Shown here: positions 32,201 through 39,739 of the stretch, one piece after another
Layout: every line of letters starts with the position of its first letter
Position numbering within the stretch: the first letter of the stretch is position 1
Source: Corynebacterium renale
GTDB lineage: Bacteria > Actinomycetota > Actinomycetes > Mycobacteriales > Mycobacteriaceae
Length of the DNA stretch: 64,000 bases
NCBI RefSeq assembly: GCF_002563965.1
Contig: NZ_PDJF01000001.1
Location: 186,001 to 250,000, forward strand
Reading direction: 5' to 3'
Program-made: the position numbers and the translations under genes
Notes under the pieces: generated by a model
Databases searched by the model: none
Told to the model about the DNA's origin: nothing
The model's input: only the letters and a program-made list of their open reading frames with translations

Positions 32201-32439
32201 AAACCCAGTTCGCAGGCCCTATCGACGAGTTCTTCCGGGTCACTAGCCCCGCCTAAGAAGCTGTAGGAACTAGTTGTATGCAACTCTGCGAAGGCGGGCC
32301 CGGAATCGCACACCGGACGCACCTCCCGCAGGGTGTCTTCTGCCCCGTCGCCTACCGGGATAGGCGTCGGAGTGTCCGCCCCGGAGAGGATGCGTTCGAT
32401 GCGTGACCATGTCATCCGCGAGCCGCCGTTAAACCTCAT
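29293..32439 (-). CDS. dnaE2: Error-prone DNA polymerase DnaE2 (ImuC)
   Basis: A C-family polymerase subunit of about 1,048 residues for mutagenic lesion bypass with ImuA' and ImuB. The PHP domain opens FAELHTTSSYSFLGGASDPE. The polymerase core has ILCQGRGSAANSAVCFSLG and the metal-binding GPPDIDVDIEATRREEVI. The helix-hairpin-helix (AGLGAAAATRIEEARRAG) and OB-fold region are at the C-terminus. Start ATG 32439 gives MRFNGGSRMTWSRIE. The frame could extend to 32493, but a LexA-like box and TACTAT lie just upstream of 32439. The transcript may be leaderless. Confidence 0.93.
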   Translation of the reverse strand: MRFNGGSRMTWSRIERILSGADTPTPIPVGDGAEDTLREVRPVCDSGPAFAELHTTSSYSFLGGASDPEELVDRACELGLSAIGLLDYDGFYGVAKFAERAAERGMPTVFGAQLSLPDGHLGVICKGPEGYKRLSHVMTGAHMRGSKNKPEYLPLELIAEDLAGHCYVLVDHTWATHFSRLHSAFGNHCVLEYQALMVPEDYDNNHALDRIASEYPDLPAILSARPTAATRSDARLAAAKHALALRETVGESAPYAHPMGASWLRSGAQMSQLVPDRTDLLPATVTLAHECAFTLNLVAPNLPAHRTPDGHTEATWLAHLTWEGAKKRYATRPLSIREAARKQIAYELQVIEDLGFPGYFLIVWDIVDFCGRENILCQGRGSAANSAVCFSLGITNAEPISSGLLFERFLSADRDGPPDIDVDIEATRREEVIQYVYRTYGRDNAAQVANVITYRTRGATRDAARALGYPQGSADAWAKGTAEVPDDVVKLAGKLKGQPRHLGIHSGGMVICDRPIADVVPTEWARKENRSVVQWDKDDCAAAGLVKFDLLGLGMLEALHHMIDLVAETTGRVVELWDLDLSEAGVYEMLSRGDAVGVFQVESRAQLATLPRLKPREFYDLVVEVALIRPGPIQGGSVHPYLRRRNGEEPVTFDHPVLEKSLGRTLGVPLFQEQLMHIAVDAAGFSGAEADNLRRAMGSKRSPEKMEAMRTRFFDGCAQTSGITGDVAQTLWNKIVAFAAYGFPESHSQSFASLVFFSAWFKLHYPAHFCVGLLRAQPMGFYSPQSLIQDARRHGVQVHPVDVQESGVESAVLHDATIRLGLGLVAGLGAAAATRIEEARRAGRFTSIADVARRADLTVPQTEALARAGAFDGFGVSRRQALWEAGVAATEHEGMLPGLSQPQAPALPGMSAFEMLAADILSTGVTPATQPMEMFRNALDQHGIVPANRLMDCADSTRIRVAGIVTHRQRPNTASGVTFLGMEDETGLMNIMVSPGLWKRQRIVARTAKVLVVRGIVQNANGVASVVADKLEELPVGQWLSRGSRDFR

Positions 32440-32447
32440 GCAATGCA

Positions 32448-32463
32448 TAGTACACACGTTCGA
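32448..32463 (-). promoter_or_regulatory. LexA-like SOS box at dnaE2
   Basis: Minus-strand TCGAACGTGTGTACTA matches the actinobacterial SOS box TCGAAC-N4-GTTCGA: the first half-site exactly and the second in four of six bases. It overlaps a probable -10, TACTAT, seven bases before the dnaE2 ATG. Confidence 0.6.
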
Positions 32464-32499
32464 ACCTTGCCGCCAAGGTGCCATCTTAGCCACCCAAGA

Positions 32500-32531
32500 G
32501 AGCGGCGTGAATAAAATTAAAACACCCGCTC
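32500..32531. repeat. Hairpin carrying the shared AT-rich 16-mer
   Basis: GAGCGG-c-GTG (32500-32509) pairs with CACCCGCTC (32523-32531) around an A/T-only loop. TGAATAAAATTAAAAC at 32508-32523 is identical to 24355-24370. It lies between the dnaE2 promoter and the McbR boxes of metQ. Confidence 0.5.
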
Positions 32532-32542
32532 AGCTGCCCTTA

Positions 32543-32558
32543 TAGACCAAGCTGTTTG
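32543..32558 (+). promoter_or_regulatory. Upstream McbR-like half-matching site
   Basis: TAGAC-CAAGCT-GTTTG keeps the first McbR half-site exactly and three of five bases in the second. It lies 33 bases before the perfect copy, so two operators may act together. Confidence 0.45.
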
Positions 32559-32575
32559 TTGCAGATGGGAGGAAT

Positions 32576-32591
32576 TAGACCAAGCGGTCTA
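32576..32591 (+). promoter_or_regulatory. McbR operator before metQ
   Basis: TAGAC-CAAGCG-GTCTA is a perfect match to the McbR consensus TAGAC-N6-GTCTA, about 55 bases upstream of metQ. It predicts repression of methionine uptake when sulfur metabolites are plentiful. Confidence 0.8.
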
Positions 32592-32646
32592 AGCGGTGCT
32601 ACTGTTTCCACCAACATTTAAAGACCACACAGAAATGGATCCCGCA

Positions 32647-33522
32647 ATGAAACTCCGCAAGATTATCGCCACCGGCGCAGCAGCAGTTGTAGCAGCAACT
32701 GGCCTGGTCGCCTGCTCCTCTTCCAACGAGGCTGAGGGCGACGTCATCCGCATCGGCACCACCGACTCCGCGAAGAAGGCATGGACCGCTTTCGAAGAGG
32801 TCGCAGAGCGCGAGGGCTACAACATTGAGCTCGTCGATTACGCCGACTACAACACCCCGAACGACGCACTGGATCAGGGCAACATTGACGTTAACCAGTT
32901 CCAGCACCTGAAGTTCTTGGCGAACTACAACGTGGGCAAGGGCACTGACCTCACCCCGATCGTTGCTACCGAGATCATTCCGCTGGCTATCTTCTGGAAG
33001 GGCCACGACTCCCTCGATGGCATCGAAGGCCAGTCCGTTGCTATTCCTAACGACTCCACCAACCAGGGCCGCGCAATTAACGTGCTCGTCCAGGCTGGCC
33101 TGGTCACCCTGAAGCAGGAGGACCTCCTGGAGCCCACCCCAGCTGACATCGACGAAGCCAAGTCCAAGGTCACCGTCACCCCAGTTGATGCAGCACAGAC
33201 CACCGTCGCGTACGGCGAAGGCAAGCCAGCTGTGATCAACAACTCCTTCCTGGACCGCGCGGGCATCGATCCGCTGAGCTCCGTCTTCGCTGACGACCCA
33301 GCTAACCCTGCCGCTGAGCCATACATCAACGCCTTCGTTGTCCGCGCTGACCGCGCCAACGATCAGAAGCTCATCGAGCTGGGCAAACTGTGGCACACCA
33401 AGGAAGTTCAGGACGCTACCGCTGAGGATTCCGCAGGTACCTCGGTATCCGTTCAGCGCACCCCTGAGCAGCTGAAGGAAATCACCACTCGCCTGCAGGA
33501 CCAGATTAAGGCAGCACAGTAA
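32647..33522 (+). CDS. metQ: Methionine-binding lipoprotein
   Basis: Substrate-binding lipoprotein of the D-/L-methionine ABC importer. Of 291 residues, the first 22 are a lipoprotein signal (MKLRKIIATGAAAVVAATGL, lipobox LVAC with C23). The NlpA/MetQ domain follows: YADYNTPNDALDQGNIDVNQ, FQHLKFLANYN, VAIPNDSTNQGRAINVL. ATG 32647 gives the best signal peptide; ATG 32635 adds four residues. First gene of metQ-metN-metI. Confidence 0.94.
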   Translation: MKLRKIIATGAAAVVAATGLVACSSSNEAEGDVIRIGTTDSAKKAWTAFEEVAEREGYNIELVDYADYNTPNDALDQGNIDVNQFQHLKFLANYNVGKGTDLTPIVATEIIPLAIFWKGHDSLDGIEGQSVAIPNDSTNQGRAINVLVQAGLVTLKQEDLLEPTPADIDEAKSKVTVTPVDAAQTTVAYGEGKPAVINNSFLDRAGIDPLSSVFADDPANPAAEPYINAFVVRADRANDQKLIELGKLWHTKEVQDATAEDSAGTSVSVQRTPEQLKEITTRLQDQIKAAQ

Positions 33523-33540
33523 TATAAGCTGCACGTAGAG

Positions 33541-33574
33541 GCGGTGTCCGATCGTGTCGGGACACCGCTTTTTT
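33541..33574 (+). terminator. Intra-operon terminator between metQ and metN
   Basis: GCGGTGTCC (33541-33549) and GGACACCGC (33560-33568) form a 9-bp stem followed by six T. As the downstream genes belong to the same transporter, it probably causes partial termination, favouring the binding protein over the membrane parts. Confidence 0.82.
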
Positions 33575-33601
33575 CCATGAAAAAAGTTTGAGGATAGGCA
33601 G

Positions 33602-34648
33602 ATGAACGCAGCTGCACCAACTTCGCCGGGTACCCGCATTGAATTTGTGGAGACCAGCAAAGTTTTTGAAAACAAGAAGGGCGAGCGCACCGTCGCCGTC
33701 GACAAGGTCACCCTTACCGTCGAACCCGGCGAAATCTTGGGTGTCATCGGTTACTCCGGCGCGGGCAAGTCCACGCTGGTGCGCCTGATCAATGGTCTGG
33801 ATACCGTCACCAGTGGGCAGTTGCTTCTCGACGGCACCGACATTGTGGGCATGCCGGAGAAAAAACTCCGCGGCATCCGCAAAAACATTGGCATGATTTT
33901 CCAGCAGTTCAACTTGTTCCGGTCGCGCACGGCGGCGGGCAACATTGCATACCCACTGCAGCTGCAGGGTATGGATAAGGCAGAACGTGCCGCCCGCGTG
34001 CAGGAACTACTGGCGTTCGTCGGCCTGTCCGATCGTGGCGACCATTACCCCGAGCAGTTGTCCGGCGGCCAGAAGCAGCGCGTGGGTATTGCGCGTGCGC
34101 TCGCGACGAACCCTTCCCTACTTCTCGCCGATGAGGCGACCTCCGCCCTCGACCCGGAGACCACGCACGACGTGCTGGAACTCCTTCGGAAGGTGAACAA
34201 GGAGCTGGGTATTACCATCGTCGTGATTACCCACGAGATGGACGTAGTTCGCACCATTGCCGACAAGGTAGCCGTCATGGAAGCCGGCAAGGTTGTGGAA
34301 TACGGCAGCGTCTACGACGTGTTCTCCGACCCGAAGACACCGGTGGCCCAGCGGTTCGTGGCGACGTCGCTACGCAATACCCCCGACCACGTTGAAGCTG
34401 AAGACCTCCTGGCTCACGACGGGCGCCTCTTCACCATCGACCTGACGGAAGATTCCGGATTCTTCGGCGCCGCTGCCGAGGCCCGCGAAGCCGGCGTGTC
34501 GATTGCTATCGTGCACGGCGGTGTGACCACCTTGCAGCAGCACAGCTTCGGCAAGATGACCGTGCGTCTGACTGGCCCGGAGGACGCTATCGAGACTTTC
34601 TACGCTTCACTGCAGCGCACCACCACCATTGAGGAGATCACCCGATGA
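33602..34648 (+). CDS. metN: Methionine ABC transporter ATPase
   Basis: ATP-binding subunit of the methionine importer, 348 residues. Walker A is GYSGAGKSTL, the signature is QLSGGQKQRVGIARAL, and Walker B is SLLLADEATSALD, with the switch His in VVITHEMDVV. The C-terminal 80 residues form the NIL regulatory domain seen in MetN proteins, which binds methionine and inhibits transport. Its end overlaps metI by four bases (ATGA). Confidence 0.96.
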   Translation: MNAAAPTSPGTRIEFVETSKVFENKKGERTVAVDKVTLTVEPGEILGVIGYSGAGKSTLVRLINGLDTVTSGQLLLDGTDIVGMPEKKLRGIRKNIGMIFQQFNLFRSRTAAGNIAYPLQLQGMDKAERAARVQELLAFVGLSDRGDHYPEQLSGGQKQRVGIARALATNPSLLLADEATSALDPETTHDVLELLRKVNKELGITIVVITHEMDVVRTIADKVAVMEAGKVVEYGSVYDVFSDPKTPVAQRFVATSLRNTPDHVEAEDLLAHDGRLFTIDLTEDSGFFGAAAEAREAGVSIAIVHGGVTTLQQHSFGKMTVRLTGPEDAIETFYASLQRTTTIEEITR

Positions 34649-35322
34649 ACGTGACATACCTTGCTGCCGACTGGAATCGCCTGGGCGATACCTTCGTCAA
34701 AGCTATTAGCGACACCCTCTTCATGGTCGCCATCACCCTGGTGCTGGCCGGCATCCTGGGTCTGGTTGTGGGCATGCTGCTCTACACCACCCGCCCGGGC
34801 GGCATCCTGAAGAATACACCCGTGTACACGGTGTTGAACCTGCTGGTGAACTTCGTCCGCCCGATCCCGTTCATCATCCTCATCGCCGCACTGCAGCCGA
34901 TTACGTTGCAGGTGATGGGCACCTCCGTGGGCCGGGATGCCGGTATCTTCGTCATGGTCGTGGCCGCCACGTTCACCGTGGCCCGCATCGTGGAGCAAAA
35001 CCTGGTCAGTATTGACCCCGGTGTGATTGAGGCTGCCCGCTCCATGGGCGCCTCCCCGATGAAGATCATCACCTCTGTCATCATCCCCGAGGCCCTCGGC
35101 CCGCTGGTGCTTGGTTACACGTTCATCTTCATTGCCATCGTCGACATGTCCGCGATGGTCGGCTACGTCGGCGGCGGCGGTCTGGGTGACTTCGCCATCG
35201 TCTACGGCTACCGCGCCTTCGACACCGAGGCAATGTACGTTGCCGTCATCGCGATTGTCATCCTGGTCCAGCTGGCCCAGTTCCTGGGCAACTGGGTGGC
35301 CAAGAAGATTATGCGCCAGTAG
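34645..35322 (+). CDS. metI: Methionine ABC transporter permease
   Basis: Membrane subunit with about five to six helices, 225 residues. The EAA-type coupling loop is seen in GVIEAARSMGASPMKIITSV. MetI-typical segments are NLLVNFVRPIPFIILIAAL and GGGGLGDFAIVYGYRAFD. It overlaps the convergent sucrase/ferredoxin-like gene tail to tail by 14 bases. Confidence 0.96.
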   Translation: MNVTYLAADWNRLGDTFVKAISDTLFMVAITLVLAGILGLVVGMLLYTTRPGGILKNTPVYTVLNLLVNFVRPIPFIILIAALQPITLQVMGTSVGRDAGIFVMVVAATFTVARIVEQNLVSIDPGVIEAARSMGASPMKIITSVIIPEALGPLVLGYTFIFIAIVDMSAMVGYVGGGGLGDFAIVYGYRAFDTEAMYVAVIAIVILVQLAQFLGNWVAKKIMRQ

Positions 35323-36184
35323 TCTCCACTACTTCGTCCACCTGCCAGGCTTTGCCCACCTTGGGTTCATCGCCACAGGAGGACACCACGCCCGGCACCT
35401 CCACTTGGTGCTGGTGCACCTGCCACGTACGTCCTGCGTACGTGGCTTTTTCACCCTCAGCACAGATTTCGCCCAAAGGTGCGTGACCAGAGGTGCTAAT
35501 AAGCTGCTTCGCGACGGCCAACTCGCTGACCTGCCCCTGCGGGTCAAAACACCCGCGGCCCCGGTTGCCGGTGTAGAACAGTTCACCGCGGGACGCTGCC
35601 TCCACCGCGGCGGCTGCTGGCTGCGGGCCGAGCCGCCCGAAAGAATAACCCCACGGCATGAGCAACATCGACGGGGCAAAACGGTGGCCCTTCGTGTGGG
35701 AGGATTCCCACACCCATTCCGCCGGCAGCATCGCATCGAGCGCCGCAGCCAAAGGCCGGCCCTTCACCGCGCAGCAGGCATCGCGCTTGGAGTGCGTGCA
35801 CACCAAAAGTACGGGGTGGTGTACCTGCAGCGCCCCATTCTTGCCGGGCCCGGAGAGGTCTACGTCAAGGATTGCTTCGGGCCCATCAACTTTGAGCACC
35901 TCCGTAATACCTTCGCGGACGAAGAAGAGGTAGAGGTGGAATCTGCGCTGATCGCTGGGCTGGCCCCCGTGGCCGGCACGCCCGGCGCGGCGAATCAGTT
36001 GCAGGGCTGCCCCGCGGGTGGCGAGGTGTTCTTTGATCGGCCCGGTGAGTTCGCCGAGGGTATTGCCGTCGAGTACGTCGTGGCTCCACGAGTAGGGGTA
36101 TTCGAGGGCAAGGCACACGTCCATACGCTTCGCTGTACCCGGGAGTGGTTCGACTGCAGCATCTGAGCACCGTGACTGGAACAT
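35309..36184 (-). CDS. Sucrase/ferredoxin-like family protein
   Basis: A 291-residue protein of the Suc_Fer-like family with a thioredoxin-like [2Fe-2S] ferredoxin fold. The recognisable segment is LLVCTHSKRDACCAVKGRPL, followed by ESSHTKGHRFAPSMLLMPWG. Cysteines lie at C and CC in the first motif. The redox partner is unknown and the name does not imply sucrose hydrolysis. Its 3' coding region contains, on the opposite strand, the metI terminator. Confidence 0.85.
   Translation of the reverse strand: MFQSRCSDAAVEPLPGTAKRMDVCLALEYPYSWSHDVLDGNTLGELTGPIKEHLATRGAALQLIRRAGRAGHGGQPSDQRRFHLYLFFVREGITEVLKVDGPEAILDVDLSGPGKNGALQVHHPVLLVCTHSKRDACCAVKGRPLAAALDAMLPAEWVWESSHTKGHRFAPSMLLMPWGYSFGRLGPQPAAAAVEAASRGELFYTGNRGRGCFDPQGQVSELAVAKQLISTSGHAPLGEICAEGEKATYAGRTWQVHQHQVEVPGVVSSCGDEPKVGKAWQVDEVVETTGA
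35422..35451 (+). terminator. metQNI terminator inside the antisense of the convergent gene
   Basis: GCCACGTACG (35422-35431) and CGTACGTGGC (35437-35446) form a perfect 10-bp stem with a five-base loop and TTTTT. It lies 100 bases past metI. The same bases encode KATYAGRTW in the sucrase/ferredoxin-like protein. Confidence 0.8.
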
Positions 36185-36294
36185 GCCCCTACCCTAGCCT
36201 TAGGGGCGCCCGAGTGATAACAATCTAGACTCTTTTTCTTGCGTGGAGGGGTTTGGGGTGGGTTTCACGGGATCAGAAAAGTACAGTGGGAATC

Positions 36295-36939
36295 ATGTTC
36301 ACTTTTGTATCGTCTGCACCACGTCGTGCGGTTGCGGTGGCGTCCATCGCGGCTACCGCAGCTATTGTGGCTGGCTGCGCTGACTCCGGGAACCAGACTG
36401 CTAGCCCCTCGGTAGCTACGGAAACGTCGACGTCCATGGTCACAACCACGAGCACGCCTGCCCCTACCGGGGATACGGAGTCGGAGGCTGGTATCCAGCC
36501 TTTGGGTGCGGCGAATCGGGAAATGAAGACCCACCGGCCGCAGGCTCCTGGCGAACTTGTGGTCAAGGATGTTCGCTTAGGCTCCCATGGCAATTTTGAT
36601 CGCGTGGTGTTCGATTTAGCTGGCGAGGGTGAGCCTGGCTGGTTTATTACGTATGAGAAGTTCCCTGCCCAGCAAGCGTCGGGTCGCCTCATTGACGTTC
36701 CGGGCGAGACGTCCCTGAACGTAAACATTGATAACACCACCTACCCGTTTACGCTGGGTATGGAAAGTAAGCCGCTGGGTCGCTTCACTTCTGCGGATAC
36801 CAAGGTTGTCACTGAGGTTGTGGAGGCCGGCACGTTTGAGGCGCGCACCCAGTACGTCATCGGCCTGAAGTCGGAGGCTCCGTATTCGGTGCAGGTGCTG
36901 CAGGATCCGACGCGCCTAGTCATCGATATCGTCTACTAG
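36295..36939 (+). CDS. Lipoprotein with AMIN-like domain
   Basis: A 214-residue lipoprotein: signal with lipobox IVAGC (C28), a Thr/Ser/Pro linker (about 31-62), then a beta-rich domain. VVKDVRLGSHGNFDRVVFDL through VQVLQDPTRLVIDI is typical of AMIN-like modules, which bind cell-wall material in other proteins. ATG 36295 is chosen; the longer frame from 36253 lacks a good signal peptide. Its stop overlaps the imuB stop by four bases (CTAG). Confidence 0.8.
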   Translation: MFTFVSSAPRRAVAVASIAATAAIVAGCADSGNQTASPSVATETSTSMVTTTSTPAPTGDTESEAGIQPLGAANREMKTHRPQAPGELVVKDVRLGSHGNFDRVVFDLAGEGEPGWFITYEKFPAQQASGRLIDVPGETSLNVNIDNTTYPFTLGMESKPLGRFTSADTKVVTEVVEAGTFEARTQYVIGLKSEAPYSVQVLQDPTRLVIDIVY

Positions 36940-38516
36940 TACACGGCTTCCACCCGCCACATTCCACGCCCCCATACGAGTACCCATCCGGTCTCTGGGG
37001 CGTGGTTTTCGCGTTTTCCCACCACTTGGATTCTGGCCACACGTCCTTCTTCCGGGGTGGCGGCATCCCACCAACGGCCGTCGACAGGCCAGGGCCCAGC
37101 CCACCCGGTAATCAGGTAGTTTTTCTTCCCCCAGCGTAGGGCGTGCGGCACTGCGGTCAGGAGGGCTTCGGCGTTGACCCCCACCCGTTGCCCGTGCTTA
37201 TCGACGACCACAACGCGCGCCGCTGGGTGCGTCGCCGGTGGGCCGAGCCGCGCAGGCAGTGGCCCCATGAGCCTGCCGGGGACGGGCTTCCCGGCAGTAG
37301 CCGGTTCGGGTTCATCGCCTGCGGGGATGAGGTAGACGCGGTCCGCGACCCCGCGCCCGGTGCCGGCGACAGGCCGCACGATGGCGTCGGGCCCCAGCTG
37401 GGATGCGACGCGTGCGATGACGGTGGCGGCTGCTTCATCGTCGGCGACGGTATTCGCTGCCAGCAGTGTGGATGCGTATTCGGGAACCGCTACTTCGATG
37501 GGGTTCAAGATGAGTTCGGTGAGCGCTCCACGTATCCCGGACGTCAGCCAGGCGTCGAGTTGCCAGCGCACACGGTCGGCGGTGGCGGTTTCCGTAAGGG
37601 GTTCGCGGGTACGCCAGGTTCGCTGGTGGCTGGTACCTGCGATGATTGCTTCAATAGTCAGACGGTGGCATACGTATCCTGCTGTGGCCAGGCGGTTATG
37701 AAGTTGGGCGGCTAGGGTGCGAGCGGCGAAGGCTGCGGCGTCGACGCGTTCGATGGGTTCCTCGGGAATGAGGCTCACGGAGAGGTCGGCGCCGGCTTCG
37801 GCGGGCGCTATGCCGCGGCTGGGCGTGGCGCGGGCGATGGCGTGTGCATGCATTCCCGCGGAGCCGAATCTGCTACTCACTGATTTTCCGGGCAAGTTCG
37901 CAAGGTCCCCGAGTGTATGTACCCCGACGTCGTGCAGCGTGGCGATGGTGTCGCGTTCGCATCCTAGGGCGGCGTCGGCGACGAGGGCGTCGAGGGGTTG
38001 GACAGCCAGGAACTGGGCAGAGTGCTGTGGAGGGATGACTGCGCCTACGGCACCGTGGCGGGCTGCGATAATGGCGGTGGGTAATTCGTCAGCGATGCCG
38101 GCTTGGCAGTCGATACCCTGCCGGGAGGCGGCGGTGACCAGGAGTTCGGCTGCTTTTTCTTCGCTGCCGTGAAACTTTGCCAGCGCTGCGGCGTTGCAGG
38201 CGATGAGTCCGGGGCGGATGACTTCGACGTTGGCGGCGACGTCGTCAAGCCCTGCGACGATTGGTTCAAAGTAGCGGGCGTCCCTGTCTTCGTCGAGTTC
38301 AGCAACGGTAAGCCCGGGGATGAGTGCCTGGGCTTCGCGCAGGCGCATGCCGCGGCGGATTCCCCGGTGGCGGGCAGAGAGCGTGCAGGCGGCGACCCGG
38401 TGCGTGGCGTAGAGGACGACGGGTCCTTCCAGCGTGGTGTCGTGGGCGAGTGCCCACGCGTGCAGGGGCCAGTCGGGGAACCACACCACGATGATGCGCG
38501 TGGTGTGGCTAGACAA
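36936..38516 (-). CDS. imuB: ImuB, inactive Y-family polymerase homologue
   Basis: A 526-residue Y-family-like protein that, in mycobacteria, bridges DnaE2, the beta clamp and ImuA'. The N-terminus reads TRIIVVWFPDWPLHAWALAH, with W-F-P-D-W where active polymerases have the acidic DxDxFF. The fingers/palm segment (GIRRGMRLREAQALIPGL) and helix-hairpin-helix (HDVGVHTLGDLANLPGKSV) remain. The C-terminal 140 residues are the ImuB-specific tail ending GRGMWRVEAVY. It overlaps imuA' by eight bases. Confidence 0.92.
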   Translation of the reverse strand: MSSHTTRIIVVWFPDWPLHAWALAHDTTLEGPVVLYATHRVAACTLSARHRGIRRGMRLREAQALIPGLTVAELDEDRDARYFEPIVAGLDDVAANVEVIRPGLIACNAAALAKFHGSEEKAAELLVTAASRQGIDCQAGIADELPTAIIAARHGAVGAVIPPQHSAQFLAVQPLDALVADAALGCERDTIATLHDVGVHTLGDLANLPGKSVSSRFGSAGMHAHAIARATPSRGIAPAEAGADLSVSLIPEEPIERVDAAAFAARTLAAQLHNRLATAGYVCHRLTIEAIIAGTSHQRTWRTREPLTETATADRVRWQLDAWLTSGIRGALTELILNPIEVAVPEYASTLLAANTVADDEAAATVIARVASQLGPDAIVRPVAGTGRGVADRVYLIPAGDEPEPATAGKPVPGRLMGPLPARLGPPATHPAARVVVVDKHGQRVGVNAEALLTAVPHALRWGKKNYLITGWAGPWPVDGRWWDAATPEEGRVARIQVVGKRENHAPETGWVLVWGRGMWRVEAVY

Positions 38517-39195
38517 CGCGGATCGTTCCTTCCGTGGAGACTGTCGGGGTGTGGCCTACGGTCAAAGTCGTGGCCTGCGGTACGTGGCCGCGCGCCTGGA
38601 CGGTGACGTTAATATCGACGCCGGTAATCCTCCCGGAGCCGCGGGCCAAGCCGTGAAAGCTGGTGACCGTCCCTTCAAGCGTGGCTGCAGGTGCGGCAAT
38701 GTGCGCGCCACTCAGCAGGAAGGCTGCGCGCCCTGAGCGCAGTTTCGCTTCGAGGGGGCGGGCTACACTCGGCGGGATTGTGTAACGCTTCCCTTGGCTC
38801 GCGTGCCGGTAGACCACGAGGTCCAAGCCCTCACTGAGTACCGTGGCCACGTGCAGGCCGTGCGTACCCGGTTCAGGGACGGCGACGATACGCTGCAGCC
38901 GCCCGCCCATATCGTCCACGCTTGCGAATGCTAGTTCAGGCCACCCAACGACCCCTGCACGCAATCCGGCGTCGGTAGCCTGCGCTAGGATATAAGCCAC
39001 CAGTTGAAAACTCTCCCCTACAACAGTGACTGCCCGGCGCGCTAGCCCTCCATCAGGAAGGATTGCGCGGAGACGTTCACCAACGTCAATGACGCCTTTC
39101 GGCGCTACGGCTTCCTCTTGCGGGGCGGTGTGCGCGCCACCCTCGATGACGGACATGCGGGTACGCAAAGTAGCGATGCGCTCCTCGCGCGACAT
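38509..39195 (-). CDS. imuA': ImuA', mutasome accessory protein
   Basis: A RecA-like but Walker-poor protein that works with ImuB and DnaE2 in mycobacteria. From ATG 39195 (MSREERIATLRTRMSVIEGG) it has about 228 residues, with the GESFQLVAYILAQATDAGL and VVGWPELAFASVDDMGG segments. The frame continues to 39282. Codons above 39195 have lower third-position GC, and a LexA-like box covers 39226-39241, so the shorter start is preferred. ATG 39246 is the alternative. Confidence 0.82.
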   Translation of the reverse strand: MSREERIATLRTRMSVIEGGAHTAPQEEAVAPKGVIDVGERLRAILPDGGLARRAVTVVGESFQLVAYILAQATDAGLRAGVVGWPELAFASVDDMGGRLQRIVAVPEPGTHGLHVATVLSEGLDLVVYRHASQGKRYTIPPSVARPLEAKLRSGRAAFLLSGAHIAAPAATLEGTVTSFHGLARGSGRITGVDINVTVQARGHVPQATTLTVGHTPTVSTEGTIRVV

Positions 39196-39225
39196 GTGTG
39201 AAAGATCAGGAAGATCCCCCACTTT

Positions 39226-39241
39226 TCGCACACCTGTTCCC
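39226..39241 (-). promoter_or_regulatory. LexA-like box at imuA'
   Basis: Minus-strand GGGAACAGGTGTGCGA matches TCGAACACATGTTCGA in 11 of 16 bases, including the GAAC and GNCGA ends. It lies about 30 bases before the preferred imuA' start. Weaker than the dnaE2 box. Confidence 0.4.
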
Positions 39242-39305
39242 GTCATGGGGTCCATTATCGCTTCTGATTCTTTGCCCGTCAACCCCGCTGGTAGCCTTAA
39301 TTTTC

Positions 39306-39719
39306 ATGAACGCCTACAGCAGCATGCGCGCACGCACCACCCCGATCCCCACCCCGCCGGTGGTCCGGGTAGGAACTTCGCTTCTCTTCGCATTGGGCGT
39401 TGCTGTGCTGGGCACCTCCATGTCCCGAAGCCTGCAGGTTGTATGCATGGCCGTGTGTATCGGCTCCGGCTTACTCCTGATTTTCAGCCACCCGTATCGA
39501 CGCGCAATCCGCGCCTTCCTAGAGGAACGCGGCATCATGTATCGCCCCAGCTTCTGGCAGGTGGTTCCCCTCTTCTTCGTCTGGTTGGCGCTCATGCTTG
39601 TACCCGCGTTCGCGCCGATGCCGTGGTGGGGCGTGGGCCTTGTATTCTTAGGCGTTTTTGGGTGGATGTACTGGACGTTTCCGCATATCGATGGCACGCG
39701 TTCCCTCGCCTACGCTTAA
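39306..39719 (+). CDS. Membrane protein (137 aa), unknown
   Basis: A 137-residue protein with four hydrophobic helices in two pairs (RVGTSLLFALGVAVLGTSM, LQVVCMAVCIGSGLLLIF, WQVVPLFFVWLALMLVPAF, WWGVGLVFLGVFGWMYWTF). It is divergent from imuA'. The start at ATG 39306 is inferred from the onset of coding character. No family recognised. Confidence 0.68.
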   Translation: MNAYSSMRARTTPIPTPPVVRVGTSLLFALGVAVLGTSMSRSLQVVCMAVCIGSGLLLIFSHPYRRAIRAFLEERGIMYRPSFWQVVPLFFVWLALMLVPAFAPMPWWGVGLVFLGVFGWMYWTFPHIDGTRSLAYA

Positions 39720-39739
39720 GTTTTCTGTACGGTGGGGTC

